A stretch of 8,689 nt of DNA from Anaerolineae bacterium (GTDB taxonomy: Bacteria > Chloroflexota > Anaerolineae > 4572-78 > J111), in NCBI GenBank assembly GCA_020433785.1, contig JAGRCC010000296.1, positions 1 to 8,689 of the forward strand, in the 5' to 3' direction. The translations under genes and the position numbers were made by a program. Shown here piece after piece: positions 1 through 6,470 of the stretch; the stretch's first letter is position 1, and each line of letters starts with the position of its first letter. The notes below the pieces were generated by a model that was not told where the DNA came from, did not search any database, and saw only the letters and a program-made list of their open reading frames with translations.

Positions 1-721
1 GCAGCTTTTGCTTCACGATATCGGCCTGTAGCGTTACCCCCAAATGGTTGGCCTGCGCCGTCGTATCGGCGGAGGTATGGTGATCGACCCCGTCTTTCTT
101 GAAAGCCGAGTTACGGAGGTAGCACCACAAGACAGTCGCCATCCCTAATTCGTGGGCGTAGGCGAACGCTTCCGCTACCTCAATAATCTGGCGGCTCGAC
201 TCCGCCGAACCGAAATAGATGGTGGCCCCCACTGCCGTAGCGCCCATATCCCAGGCTTGCTTGATGTTGCCGAAGAAAACTTGATCGTACTTTTCCGGGT
301 AGGTCAGCAACTCATTATGGTTGAACTTAACCAGGAAGGGAATCTTATGAGCATATTTACGGGCCACAATCCCCAACACCCCAAACGTTGACGCGACCGC
401 GTTGCAGCCGCCCTCAATCGCCAATTTGACAATATTTTCGGGATCAAAATATTCCGGATTGGGTGCAAACGAGGCCCCGCCGGTATGTTCGATACCCTGG
501 TCAACCGGCAAGATCGACATATAACCCGTCCCGCCCAGCCGGCCATGATCATACATACTTTGCAAACTGCGCAACACTTGTGGGGCGCGATCTGACTGCA
601 TAAAGACGCGCTCCACAAAATCCGGACCTGGCAAATGTAATGATTCTTTGGGAATACCTTTACAGGTAAAGCCTAATAAACTTTCCGCTCGTTCACCTAG
701 TAAATCCAAAATTTGAGACAT
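1..721 (-). CDS. fbaB: Class I fructose-bisphosphate aldolase, FbaB/DhnA type (3' end cut by window edge)
   Basis: The enzyme reversibly cleaves fructose 1,6-bisphosphate to dihydroxyacetone phosphate and glyceraldehyde 3-phosphate in cytosolic glycolysis and gluconeogenesis, through a Schiff-base lysine. The first 240 residues are visible and align without gaps to E. coli FbaB as I remember it (about 350 residues), so roughly 110 residues lie outside the window. Landmarks are LPVDQGIEH (71-79), [17 protein letters not shown] (96-112), [10 protein letters not shown] (128-137), [13 protein letters not shown] (160-172), and ADIVKQK (233-239), where K237 matches the Schiff-base lysine. The start is the ATG at 721-719, preceded by AAAGGATG at good spacing. 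It is the last of the minus-strand genes here and is separated from leuD by about 256 nt, with a probable terminator between, so it is likely transcribed independently. The frame stays open to the left edge. Confidence 0.95.
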   Translation of the reverse strand, partial: MSQILDLLGERAESLLGFTCKGIPKESLHLPGPDFVERVFMQSDRAPQVLRSLQSMYDHGRLGGTGYMSILPVDQGIEHTGGASFAPNPEYFDPENIVKLAIEGGCNAVASTFGVLGIVARKYAHKIPFLVKFNHNELLTYPEKYDQVFFGNIKQAWDMGATAVGATIYFGSAESSRQIIEVAEAFAYAHELGMATVLWCYLRNSAFKKDGVDHHTSADTTAQANHLGVTLQADIVKQKL

Positions 722-726
722 TATAA

Positions 727-749
727 TCATCCTTTCATCGTCTACGATG
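727..749 (-). promoter_or_regulatory. Ribosome binding site of fbaB with abutting 14-bp palindrome
   Basis: The minus strand reads AAAGGATGA (735-727), a good Shine-Dalgarno sequence about 6-8 nt before the fbaB ATG. Directly upstream of it, 736-749 is a near-perfect palindrome, CATCGT-AG-ACGATG, with 6-bp arms and a 2-nt centre. Such a short centre makes a protein-binding site more plausible than an RNA hairpin, but either could affect translation or transcription of the aldolase. The ribosome site is well supported; a role for the palindrome is inference. Confidence 0.55.
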
Positions 750-876
750 CTAACTTTCGTCACGGCCTTGTAACGCTTTGGATTACTTTAGGTCGGACTT
801 AGCCTAAGTAAAAACCCCGTTAGAAACAATGTTTGTGCCAGATTTTTCGATATCGACCTCCCTCTCTAGGGATAAG

Positions 877-910
877 ATGAATATAAACTATTCATTTGTT
901 AAAAATGAAT
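877..910. repeat. Overlapping ATGAAT/ATTCAT inverted repeats in fbaB leader
   Basis: Three ATGAAT-type half-sites alternate in orientation: ATGAATA (877-883), TATTCATTT (889-897) and AAATGAAT (903-910). The middle element can pair with either neighbour. It gives a 7-bp stem with a 5-nt loop (877-895) or a perfect 8-bp stem with a 5-nt loop (890-910), and these two are mutually exclusive. The array abuts the longer dyad at 911-965 and lies about 155-190 nt before the fbaB start. It may be an operator array or simply AT-rich 3' sequence after leuD. Confidence 0.5.
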
Positions 911-965
911 CGATCACGTTTGCTCAGCGAAGATATGACAATGCTCTGTGAGCCAAGCGTGATCG
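911..965 (-). terminator. Probable intrinsic terminator of leuCD
   Basis: A long inverted repeat begins 12 nt after the leuD stop codon. The outer arms CGATCACG and CGTGATCG pair perfectly. After a mismatch and a short TT/AA step, GCTCA pairs with TGAGC, around a 22-nt loop. On the minus strand the stem is followed by ATTCATTTTTAAC, a moderately T-rich tract starting four bases after the stem. Position and shape fit a factor-independent terminator, although the large loop and interrupted T-run make it weaker than textbook examples. Confidence 0.5.
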
Positions 966-977
966 TCTAAAATCAGG

Positions 978-1589
978 TTAAGCCGCCACCGTATTCACCC
1001 GATCCGGATGGCCGGTTTCATACGCCTCTACGGCCGAGGCATGCTGTTGCAGATAACCTAATTGATCGACACCATTGAGAATACAATTTTTGCTAAAATT
1101 GTCAATTGGAAATTTGACTTTACGCCCGTCCGGTAATTGCAGGGTTTGGTTAGCCAGGTCGATAAAAATCTCCGTCTCCGGCTCTTCTTCGATCAGACTC
1201 GTCAATTGATAATAGGTCTCTTTATCCACAATCACCGGCAGCAGCCCTAATTTCAATGAGTTGTTGCGAAAGATGTCGGCAAAGCTGGTCGAGACGACGG
1301 CCTGAAAACCGTAGCCCATAATCGCCCAGGGCGCGTGCTCGCGGCTCGAGCCGCAGCCGAAGTTGTCGCCGGCCACTAAAATTTTGGCCTGGTGACCCTG
1401 CTCGGTGTTGAGAATGAAATCTTCTTTGGGGCTGCCATCGGCATTGTAGCGCCAGTCGAAGAATAAATTATCGCCCAGTCCGTTTTTATCAGTTACTTTT
1501 AAAAAGCGGGCAGGAATGATCTGGTCGGTATCGACATTTTCGGTAGGGATCGATACCATTTTGGCAGTTAATTCTGTGAATTGTTCCAT
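978..1589 (-). CDS. leuD: 3-isopropylmalate dehydratase small subunit
   Basis: The small (swivel-domain) subunit of isopropylmalate isomerase converts 2-isopropylmalate to 3-isopropylmalate with LeuC in cytosolic leucine synthesis. The protein has 203 residues, the usual length of the E. coli-like LeuD class. Diagnostic segments are ENVDTDQIIPARFL near the N terminus, LFFDWRY, the signature DNFGCGSSREHAPWA that helps form the substrate site, and SFADIFRNNSLKLGLLPV. I chose the ATG at 1589-1587. A GAGGA sits at 1603-1599 with 9 nt spacing, whereas the TTG three codons upstream (1598-1596) directly abuts that ribosome site and would leave no spacer. leuC lies 123 nt upstream on the same strand, and the two are presumably co-transcribed. 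Confidence 0.96.
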   Translation of the reverse strand: MEQFTELTAKMVSIPTENVDTDQIIPARFLKVTDKNGLGDNLFFDWRYNADGSPKEDFILNTEQGHQAKILVAGDNFGCGSSREHAPWAIMGYGFQAVVSTSFADIFRNNSLKLGLLPVIVDKETYYQLTSLIEEEPETEIFIDLANQTLQLPDGRKVKFPIDNFSKNCILNGVDQLGYLQQHASAVEAYETGHPDRVNTVAA

Positions 1590-1618
1590 TGTCGTCAATC
1601 CTCAATTTTTGGTTTTCG

Positions 1619-1672
1619 ACAGAATTGACATGATTTATAAGATTTTTAGAAAGCCTATCTGATCAATTCTGT
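1619..1672. repeat. Inverted repeat in the leuC-leuD gap
   Basis: ACAGAATTGA (1619-1628) and TCAATTCTGT (1663-1672) form perfect 10-bp arms around a 34-nt AT-rich centre. A further copy of AATTCTGT follows at 1674-1681 and another sits inside the leuD start region (1570-1577). No T-run follows on the minus strand, so this is not a standard terminator. In the leuC-leuD transcript it could be a processing or stabilising hairpin. The structure is clear in the sequence; its function is unknown. Confidence 0.5.
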
Positions 1673-1712
1673 AAATTCTGTCTAATTACGTTCCAGTCTG
1701 TTACAAAAATGG

Positions 1713-3131
1713 CTAATTTAATATCGTGCGGACATCGGTGATTTGGCCGGTGATGGCGGTAGCCACGGCGGTGAGCGGGCTGGCCAGGAAGGTGCGCCCG
1801 CCTTTGCCCTGCCGACCTTCGAAGTTGCGGTTGCTGGTGCTGACCGCGTACTGCCCCGGCGCTAACTGATCGCCGTTCATGGCGATACACATCGAGCAGC
1901 CGGCTTCGCGCCAATCGGCTCCGGCTTCTTTGAAGATTTTATCGATGCCCTCGGCCTCGGCCTGCTGTTTGACCTGCTGGCTGCCGGGCACGACCATCAT
2001 TTGAATATTGTCGGCCACTTTATGGCCTTTGAGCAGACTGGCCGCCAACCGCAGATCACTCAGGCGGGAGTTGGTGCAACTGCCCAGGAAGACAACATCC
2101 ACCTTTTTACCGAGCAAAGATTGCCCCGGCTGCAAATCCATATATTTCAACGCTTTCTCCAGCGTCTGACGCTCGCTTACATCCCCAAGCTGCATCGGGT
2201 CGGGTACGGGTTGGGTAATTAGCATGCCCATACCGGGGTTGGTGCCGTAGGTAATCATCGGTTCTAATTTGCTGGCATCGATGACAATTTCTTTATCAAA
2301 AGTAGCGCCTTCATCCGTCGGCAGCGTTCGCCACTGTTCTACGGCGGCGTCCCAGGTTTCACCCTGCGGCGCGTGAGGTCGCCCGGCAATATACTCGAAG
2401 GTGGTGTCATCCGGCGCGACCATGCCGGCTCGTGCGCCGCCCTCAATCGACATATTGCAAATAGTCATCCGCTCTTCCATCGACAGGCCGCGAATGGCCT
2501 CGCCCATATATTCGAAGACATGGCCGGTGCCGCCGCCGATGCCGATGCGCGAGATGAGGTTGAGGATAATATCTTTGGACGAAACGCCTTTCGGTAGCTG
2601 TCCCTCAACTTTGACCGCGTAGGTTTTGGGCTTAACTTGCAGCAAGCACTGCGTGGCCAGTACGTGCTCGATCTCGCTGGTGCCGATGCCGAAGGCCAGC
2701 GCTCCAAACGCGCCGTGGGTGCTGGTGTGGCTGTCGCCGCAGACGATAGTCATCCCCGGTTGGGTCAGCCCCAACTCCGGCCCGATCACGTGAACAATGC
2801 CCCGATTGGGGCTGTGCAGACCGTGCAGCGGGATGCCGAAATCGTTGCAGTTTTTCTCGAGCTGGCTAATCTGCTTGAGCACCATAATATCGCTAATGGG
2901 AATCTCCGGCGGCGTGGTCGGAATGCCGTGATCCATCGTAGCGATGGTCTTTTCAGGGCGGCGTACCTTTAACCCTTTTTCACGCAGGCCGGTAAACGCC
3001 TGAGGCGATGTAACCTCGTGGACCAAATGCAGGTCGATGTAGAGCACCGTGGGGCTGTCTGCTTCAGCAATCACCACGTGTTTATCCCAGATTTTTTCAA
3101 AGAGTGTTTTTGGATGTCCGTTTTGCGACAT
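1713..3131 (-). CDS. leuC: 3-isopropylmalate dehydratase large subunit
   Basis: The large, [4Fe-4S]-bearing subunit of isopropylmalate isomerase works with LeuD in the second step of leucine synthesis, in the cytosol. It has 472 residues, close to the 466 of E. coli LeuC and the bacterial rather than archaeal or homoaconitase length class. The aconitase-fold N terminus has [11 protein letters not shown] (10-20), MDHGIPT (66-72) and [15 protein letters not shown] (129-143). The cluster ligands are C352 in FLGSCTNSR and C412 and C415 in GCSMCIAMN. The substrate-binding stretch [11 protein letters not shown] is at 432-442. The ATG start at 3131-3129 follows a TGAGGT ribosome site. Several AT-rich dyads lie in the 110 nt upstream and may carry the promoter and operator. 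No frameshift or missing cluster residue is seen. Confidence 0.97.
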   Translation of the reverse strand: MSQNGHPKTLFEKIWDKHVVIAEADSPTVLYIDLHLVHEVTSPQAFTGLREKGLKVRRPEKTIATMDHGIPTTPPEIPISDIMVLKQISQLEKNCNDFGIPLHGLHSPNRGIVHVIGPELGLTQPGMTIVCGDSHTSTHGAFGALAFGIGTSEIEHVLATQCLLQVKPKTYAVKVEGQLPKGVSSKDIILNLISRIGIGGGTGHVFEYMGEAIRGLSMEERMTICNMSIEGGARAGMVAPDDTTFEYIAGRPHAPQGETWDAAVEQWRTLPTDEGATFDKEIVIDASKLEPMITYGTNPGMGMLITQPVPDPMQLGDVSERQTLEKALKYMDLQPGQSLLGKKVDVVFLGSCTNSRLSDLRLAASLLKGHKVADNIQMMVVPGSQQVKQQAEAEGIDKIFKEAGADWREAGCSMCIAMNGDQLAPGQYAVSTSNRNFEGRQGKGGRTFLASPLTAVATAITGQITDVRTILN

Positions 3132-3171
3132 AGAATCTTTACCTCAGTTTGTGTCGATGCAGGATGTTAAC

Positions 3172-3187
3172 AATTTGATTTCAAATT
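3172..3187. promoter_or_regulatory. Short AT-rich palindrome in leuC leader
   Basis: AATTTGA (3172-3178) and TCAAATT (3181-3187) pair perfectly around a 2-nt centre, about 40 nt before the leuC start. Just upstream the minus strand reads TTGACA (-35-like), but I find no convincing -10 at the right distance. A control region is plausible; the exact promoter cannot be placed. Confidence 0.3.
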
Positions 3188-3215
3188 ATCAATTGTCAAT
3201 TTTGAATAATTAGTT

Positions 3216-3240
3216 TAGCACAATCTTGGTTATTGTGCTA
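3216..3240. promoter_or_regulatory. Perfect 9-bp dyad upstream of leuC (candidate operator)
   Basis: TAGCACAAT (3216-3224) and ATTGTGCTA (3232-3240) are exact reverse complements around a 7-nt spacer, about 85 nt before the leuC ATG. The form, a 25-bp symmetric site in an AT-rich region, is typical of a dimeric regulator's binding site. The TAG...CTA ends vaguely recall Lrp-type sites, but the spacing is longer, so I do not assign a regulator. As RNA it could equally be a leader hairpin. Confidence 0.45.
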
Positions 3241-3316
3241 GTGATCATCAGATGAGGGTGCATTTCAGCTTAATCCTACCTCAGGCGGAACCCAGGGTTT
3301 GGGCTAAACTTCAATA

Positions 3317-3352
3317 TGCGTAGTATCTCACCTACGAAATACCCACTACGCA
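3317..3352. repeat. Inverted repeat with TACG motifs
   Basis: TGCGTAGT (3317-3324) and ACTACGCA (3345-3352) form perfect 8-bp arms around a 20-nt loop that itself contains CCTACG. It lies in the non-coding gap between the DUF58 gene and leuC, about 190 nt upstream of leuC. No T-run follows on either strand, so it is not an obvious terminator. Its role is unknown. Confidence 0.4.
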
Positions 3353-3378
3353 CTATTCGTGTGTCTCCCCCACGGCAT

Positions 3379-3537
3379 TCAAAAGAGCCACATCGTTAGG
3401 TTAAAATCAAATACCCGCTCGTAATCGTACAGAGCCGGCAGAATGCCAATGCCTGCCGTGTTAAATACGAATCTCTCCTCTTCACATAGCTCTACAACGG
3501 GGTAAAACCCATACACAACGGGGTAAAAACCATACAC
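3379..3537 (-). other. Doubtful small open frame, possible gene remnant
   Basis: From a GTG at 3537-3535 to a TGA at 3381-3379 the minus strand could encode 52 residues. It begins with a tandem VVYGFYP heptad and ends in NLTMWLF. The same frame stays open upstream through seven 21-bp repeat units to a TGA at 3708-3706, but offers no other usual start. I see no Shine-Dalgarno sequence before the GTG and recognise no family. It may be a decayed 3' gene end or chance; it is listed because nothing else explains the sequence. Confidence 0.12.
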
Positions 3538-3729
3538 AACCTGGTTGGTGACCGATCTTCCCTGGTTGGTGTGGCTGCTTCCCCGGTGGATTACTGATCT
3601 TCCCCGGTGGGTATCGTTGCTTCCCCGGTGGGTATCATTGCTTCTCCGGTTAGTATCCCTGCTTCTCTGGTTGATATCATTGCTTCCTTGGTTGGTATCA
3701 CAGCTTCACCGGTTGTTTGTCATTTACCC
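3494..3729. repeat. 21-bp tandem repeat array (minisatellite)
   Basis: Two nearly identical 21-bp copies (3494-3514 and 3515-3535, sharing ACAACGGGGTAAAA and CCATAC) are followed in the same 21-bp period by nine imperfect copies from 3541 to 3729. The core is CYGGTTGGTATC, then a variable dinucleotide, then TGCTTCC. Units 4 and 5 are nearly identical and the outer units diverge, as expected for slippage-driven expansion with later decay. Twenty-one bases equal seven codons, so frames stay open on both strands. A plus-strand frame (3545-3745) would read as LLPRWVS-like heptads, but it starts at TTG with no ribosome site, so I do not call it a gene. Confidence 0.85.
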
Positions 3730-3769
3730 CGGTGGTGAGCCGTAAGTAAGCCTTTAGCTCTCAGTTTTT

Positions 3770-3849
3770 AACCGTCAATTGCCCGGATTTTCACCGATCT
3801 GAATTTTTTATCCGTGTTGATCCGTCTGATCCGTGTTCCAATTTCGGTT
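3770..3849. repeat. 'atccgt' short repeat inside an inverted repeat
   Basis: Three closely spaced ATCCGT motifs (3810-3815, 3820-3825 and 3829-3834), two of them extended to ATCCGTGTT, form a 9-10 bp periodic block. It is flanked by near-complementary arms AACCGTCAATTG (3770-3781) and CAATTTCGGTT (3839-3849). The gap from 3730 to 3911 shows nothing else apart from a short stem at 3874-3891 (CGGGATT/AACCCCG) that could cap the DUF58 transcript but lacks a T-run. The block resembles intergenic repeat elements seen in multicopy form in some environmental bacteria; that comparison is from memory. Confidence 0.4.
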
Positions 3850-3911
3850 GTGGCTTGGCTACGTTTCGCCGTTCGGGATTTCTTAACCCCGGACTCACAG
3901 ATTTTGTTTTT

Positions 3912-5207
3912 TTAGCGTCGGTTGGTCGATCGGGCGTTGGCTAATGCGTCTTCTAAGCGGTCGCCTTGACGGACAATGTAGTGAGGGATGTGGCTAGCGG
4001 TTAATTCGATTTCGGTTTCCAAGGTGTCGGCCTCGGCGTCGAAACTGGCGGGGTCGATCAATACGGCCGTCGGTTTAATGCCGCGATTGGCCAGATCACG
4101 CGTGGCCGCGATCCAATCAGAGGTGGTGGAGGGGGTGATAATAATGACGGTGGTGTTGCGGCTGAACTGCATCGTTTCAGCAATCAAAACCTCGGCCAGG
4201 GGGATGGCCCCTTTGGCCTGGGTGACAGCCAAGGTTTCGTAAATACGGGTCAGTTGGCGGGCGCCCCGGTCGCTTTGAGCTATATCGCGATGGATGCCGT
4301 TGGCGTAGGTCAGCAGCCCCACATTTCGATTTTGGGTTAAAAAGTGTTTGCTAATTGACGCGGCGGCAGCGATGGCATACTCTTCTGTGCTGGCCGGCAG
4401 TTCAAATTCCGGCATTTTTTCCCAATAAACTTCCGGCAGGCGGGGCAAAGGAATTTCTTCGAATCTCAAGCCGGCCTGGATGGTGTAATCCATATCTAAA
4501 ATGATCCAGATATCGGCGATGGGATCCAGCTCAAATTCCTTGACCATCATCCGGCCGGTGCGGGCCGTGCTACGCCAATGAATTCGGTTGAAACTGTCGC
4601 CAAAAGCATACTCGCGGACGCCGGAGACGTTGGTGGTGACGTAGTGGGTCCGGCGGCGCAGCGCTTCACCGCCGATCTGCTCGCCGATGGGCGGCTGGAA
4701 TTCGGGCAGGTCAACCGCCAGCGGGTAGACGACCACATGCGAAGAGAAATTTTTGGGCAGAGCTTTTTGCAGCGGAAACAGGCCAAACGGATCGCTGCTG
4801 TGCAGGGTAATGGGGCCTAAACTGTAGCGACCGCGCCGGTGGCAGGGCGTACGCACATGCCAGCTTTGCTGGGTCTTGCCTCGTAAATTTGAGACCACCC
4901 GGCTGGCCCGGTGCAGCGGCAGGTTCGACTCATCCTTTAGCTCGATCCATAGTTTAGGCAGCGGGCCGGTGTTAACCAGCACCAGCCGTTCGTCGATGAA
5001 GCCGCCGGCTTGGACGCTATTGGCTCGAATTTGGCGAGTGACGCGTACCCAGTGCAAATTCAACCAGGCCCAGGCGTAGCTCAAAATCAGGATCGCCCCG
5101 GACATATAGAGCAGATTGAAAAAAAGTGCGTGCCCTATCGACAACGCTCCCAGCAACGAGAGGATAAAGACTAAGATCAGGACCCAGCTTCGTTCGAGAT
5201 TCCCCAA
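3912..5207 (-). CDS. DUF58 domain membrane-anchored protein
   Basis: This 431-residue protein belongs to the DUF58 family that accompanies MoxR ATPases. Two hydrophobic helices (about 7-25 and 28-48) anchor it in the membrane. A beta-rich region follows, with HRRGRYSLGPITL and SSDPFGLF (about 123-144). The DUF58 signature GVREYAFGDSFNRIHW (196-211) with ARTGRMMVKEFE comes next, then a von Willebrand A-like fold (about 234-385). The fold's metal site is degenerate: LDMDYT lacks the DxSxS pattern. The molecular role of DUF58 proteins is unproven; work with MoxR partners suggests assembly or maturation of envelope complexes. The start is a TTG at 5207-5205, because an ideal AGGGAG lies 7 nt upstream and the next ATG (residue 35) would delete a helix. 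The ribosome site overlaps the moxR stop, implying coupling. Confidence 0.9.
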   Translation of the reverse strand: MGNLERSWVLILVFILSLLGALSIGHALFFNLLYMSGAILILSYAWAWLNLHWVRVTRQIRANSVQAGGFIDERLVLVNTGPLPKLWIELKDESNLPLHRASRVVSNLRGKTQQSWHVRTPCHRRGRYSLGPITLHSSDPFGLFPLQKALPKNFSSHVVVYPLAVDLPEFQPPIGEQIGGEALRRRTHYVTTNVSGVREYAFGDSFNRIHWRSTARTGRMMVKEFELDPIADIWIILDMDYTIQAGLRFEEIPLPRLPEVYWEKMPEFELPASTEEYAIAAAASISKHFLTQNRNVGLLTYANGIHRDIAQSDRGARQLTRIYETLAVTQAKGAIPLAEVLIAETMQFSRNTTVIIITPSTTSDWIAATRDLANRGIKPTAVLIDPASFDAEADTLETEIELTASHIPHYIVRQGDRLEDALANARSTNRR

Positions 5208-5218
5208 CTATGAACTCC

Positions 5219-6172
5219 CTATCGCTGGCCGACGTGCGTACCCGGGACATGCACCGACGACAAAATATCTTCGATGATCTCTTTGGGATCGACATTTTTG
5301 ATGCGGGCCGCCGGACTGATGATCAGCCGGTGGGCCATCGTCGGTTCGCTGAGAAATTTGACGTCGTCGGGAATAATATAATCTCGGCGGCGAATGGCGG
5401 CCATGGCCTGGCAGGTGCGGTATAAAGCCAGGCTGCCGCGCGGGCTGACCCCCAGATAAACATCGGGGTGATTGCGGGTAGCGATGCTCAGGTTAACAAT
5501 ATATTCTTTGATTGAGTCATCGGCATAAACCTGCTTGACTGCTTCCTGGGCCTCAAGCAGCTCCTCCTGGCTAATCACTTGATCCAAGGTGGCGATAGGA
5601 TGGGTGAACTGCTGCGCTCCCAAAATAGCAATTTCGCTGGCCTTATCGGGGTAGCCCATATTAATCCGCAGCATAAAGCGGTCGAGTTGGGCTTCCGGCA
5701 GGGGGAAGGTGCCTTCGTACTCAATCGGGTTTTGGGTGGCCAGCACCATAAAGGGCTGTTCCATCATATAGGTGTAGCCATCAACCGTGACCTGTCGCTC
5801 GTCCATGGCTTCCAGCAGGGCGCTTTGCGTTTTGGGTGTGGCCCGATTGATCTCGTCGGCCAGGACAATTTGGGCGAAAACTGGGCCGGGTCGGAATTCA
5901 AATTCGGTGGTTTTTTGGTTAAAGACGGACACGCCGGTCACATCGCTGGGCAGCATATCGGGCGTAAATTGAATTCGCCGAAAGGAGCAGCCGATTGAAC
6001 GGGCCACGGCCCGGGCCAGAATAGTCTTACCGGTGCCGGGGACATCCTCAATTAATAGGTGGCCTTGGCACAGCAGGGCCAGCAAAGTTAACTCAACAAC
6101 ATCGTGTTTGCCGATAATCACTTGTTCAACGTTGCTCATGACCCGGTCGGCCAGTTGTGCAACAATTTCCAT
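5219..6172 (-). CDS. MoxR-family AAA+ ATPase
   Basis: A 317-residue AAA+ ATPase of the MoxR type, thought to act as a chaperone that remodels or activates partner proteins, commonly those with VWA or DUF58 domains. Visible motifs are Walker [10 protein letters not shown] (42-50), the family segment [10 protein letters not shown] (71-80), Walker [11 protein letters not shown] (102-111) with D106 and E107, sensor 1 ATQNP (145-149), the arginine-finger stretch LPEAQLDRF (158-166), and sensor 2 GVSPRGS (241-247). All nucleotide-handling residues are intact and the length is normal. It starts at ATG 6172 behind AAGGAG with 11 nt spacing. The DUF58 gene follows after only 11 nt, so the two form an operon. 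An upstream terminator (6312-6364) and paired direct repeats (6227-6278) suggest the operon has its own promoter. Confidence 0.95.
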   Translation of the reverse strand: MEIVAQLADRVMSNVEQVIIGKHDVVELTLLALLCQGHLLIEDVPGTGKTILARAVARSIGCSFRRIQFTPDMLPSDVTGVSVFNQKTTEFEFRPGPVFAQIVLADEINRATPKTQSALLEAMDERQVTVDGYTYMMEQPFMVLATQNPIEYEGTFPLPEAQLDRFMLRINMGYPDKASEIAILGAQQFTHPIATLDQVISQEELLEAQEAVKQVYADDSIKEYIVNLSIATRNHPDVYLGVSPRGSLALYRTCQAMAAIRRRDYIIPDDVKFLSEPTMAHRLIISPAARIKNVDPKEIIEDILSSVHVPGTHVGQR

Positions 6173-6226
6173 AGCGTGGAGAACTCCTTACTCACAGGTG
6201 AATTTACTTTTTGATTGATCGGGAAA

Positions 6227-6278
6227 AGTGGGTTAGTGACAGATTTCTCTAATTCTAAAACTAGTTGGTTAATGACAG
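6227..6278. promoter_or_regulatory. Paired 16-bp direct repeats upstream of moxR
   Basis: AGTGGGTTAGTGACAG (6227-6242) and AGTTGGTTAATGACAG (6263-6278) match at 14 of 16 positions and start exactly 36 bp apart. They lie 55-106 nt before the moxR ATG and below the rpmG terminator, where the moxR promoter must be. A TAGAAT resembling a -10 box sits between them on the minus strand, but the distance to the CTGTCA in the upstream copy is short (15 nt). They may be regulator sites or a small duplication. Confidence 0.4.
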
Positions 6279-6311
6279 TTTAATGAAAACTGAAAATTCG
6301 TACCAAAAACA

Positions 6312-6364
6312 AAAAACTTACCCGATTTTGACGTTCGCCAAAGTAGCTAATAGGGTAAGTTTTT
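6312..6364 (-). terminator. Intrinsic terminator after rpmG
   Basis: Perfect 12-bp arms AAAAACTTACCC (6312-6323) and GGGTAAGTTTTT (6353-6364) enclose 29 nt that form a second stem (TTTGACG with CGCCAAA, one wobble, across a TT turn). On the minus strand the hairpin ends in TTTTTTGTTTTT, a strong U-tract. It lies about 107 nt after the rpmG stop and ends that transcript before moxR. The A-rich side also makes it plausible as a terminator in the other direction. Confidence 0.85.
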
Positions 6365-6431
6365 GTCACGTGCGGCTTAAAATTAGATGTTTAGTTCAGT
6401 GCCGATCAAAACCCACTGGGCGTCTTACAGC

Positions 6432-6452
6432 CGGTTTTCGCTAAGAAAACCG
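6432..6452. repeat. 8-bp hairpin in the rpmG 3' region
   Basis: CGGTTTTC (6432-6439) and GAAAACCG (6445-6452) pair perfectly around a 5-nt loop, 19 nt after the rpmG stop. No T-run follows on the minus strand, so the stronger hairpin at 6312-6364 is the better terminator. This one could protect the 3' end of the transcript. Confidence 0.45.
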
Positions 6453-6470
6453 CTCGCCTGAGAGCAAAAC

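Noticed and set aside
304..618. Minus-strand 104-residue frame inside the aldolase gene, and similar long frames opposite or within leuC, moxR, galT and hemB
   Set aside because: They overlap strongly supported genes in other frames, show no recognisable family features, and lack convincing ribosome sites.
1590..1598. Upstream TTG start for leuD adding three residues
   Set aside because: The GAGGA ribosome site ends at the base next to that TTG, leaving no spacer. The ATG at 1589 has 9 nt spacing and matches the family N terminus.
3210..3248. Twelve-codon minus-strand frame MITSTITKIVLN upstream of leuC as a leucine attenuator leader peptide
   Set aside because: It has no ribosome site, no run of leucine codons, and no terminator hairpin with a T-run between it and leuC. 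It mostly coincides with the 9-bp dyad.
3240..3320. T-box or tRNA-like leader before leuC (a GGTTCCGCC stretch on the minus strand)
   Set aside because: The T-box antiterminator core is not present, no specifier-loop structure can be drawn, and no tRNA cloverleaf fits.
3494..3729. CRISPR array
   Set aside because: The units are contiguous 21-mers with no distinct spacers between conserved repeats, and no cas gene is present.
3545..3745. Plus-strand protein of LLPRWVS-type heptads
   Set aside because: It starts at a TTG with no Shine-Dalgarno sequence, is produced entirely by the 21-bp repeat, and every real gene here lies on the other strand.
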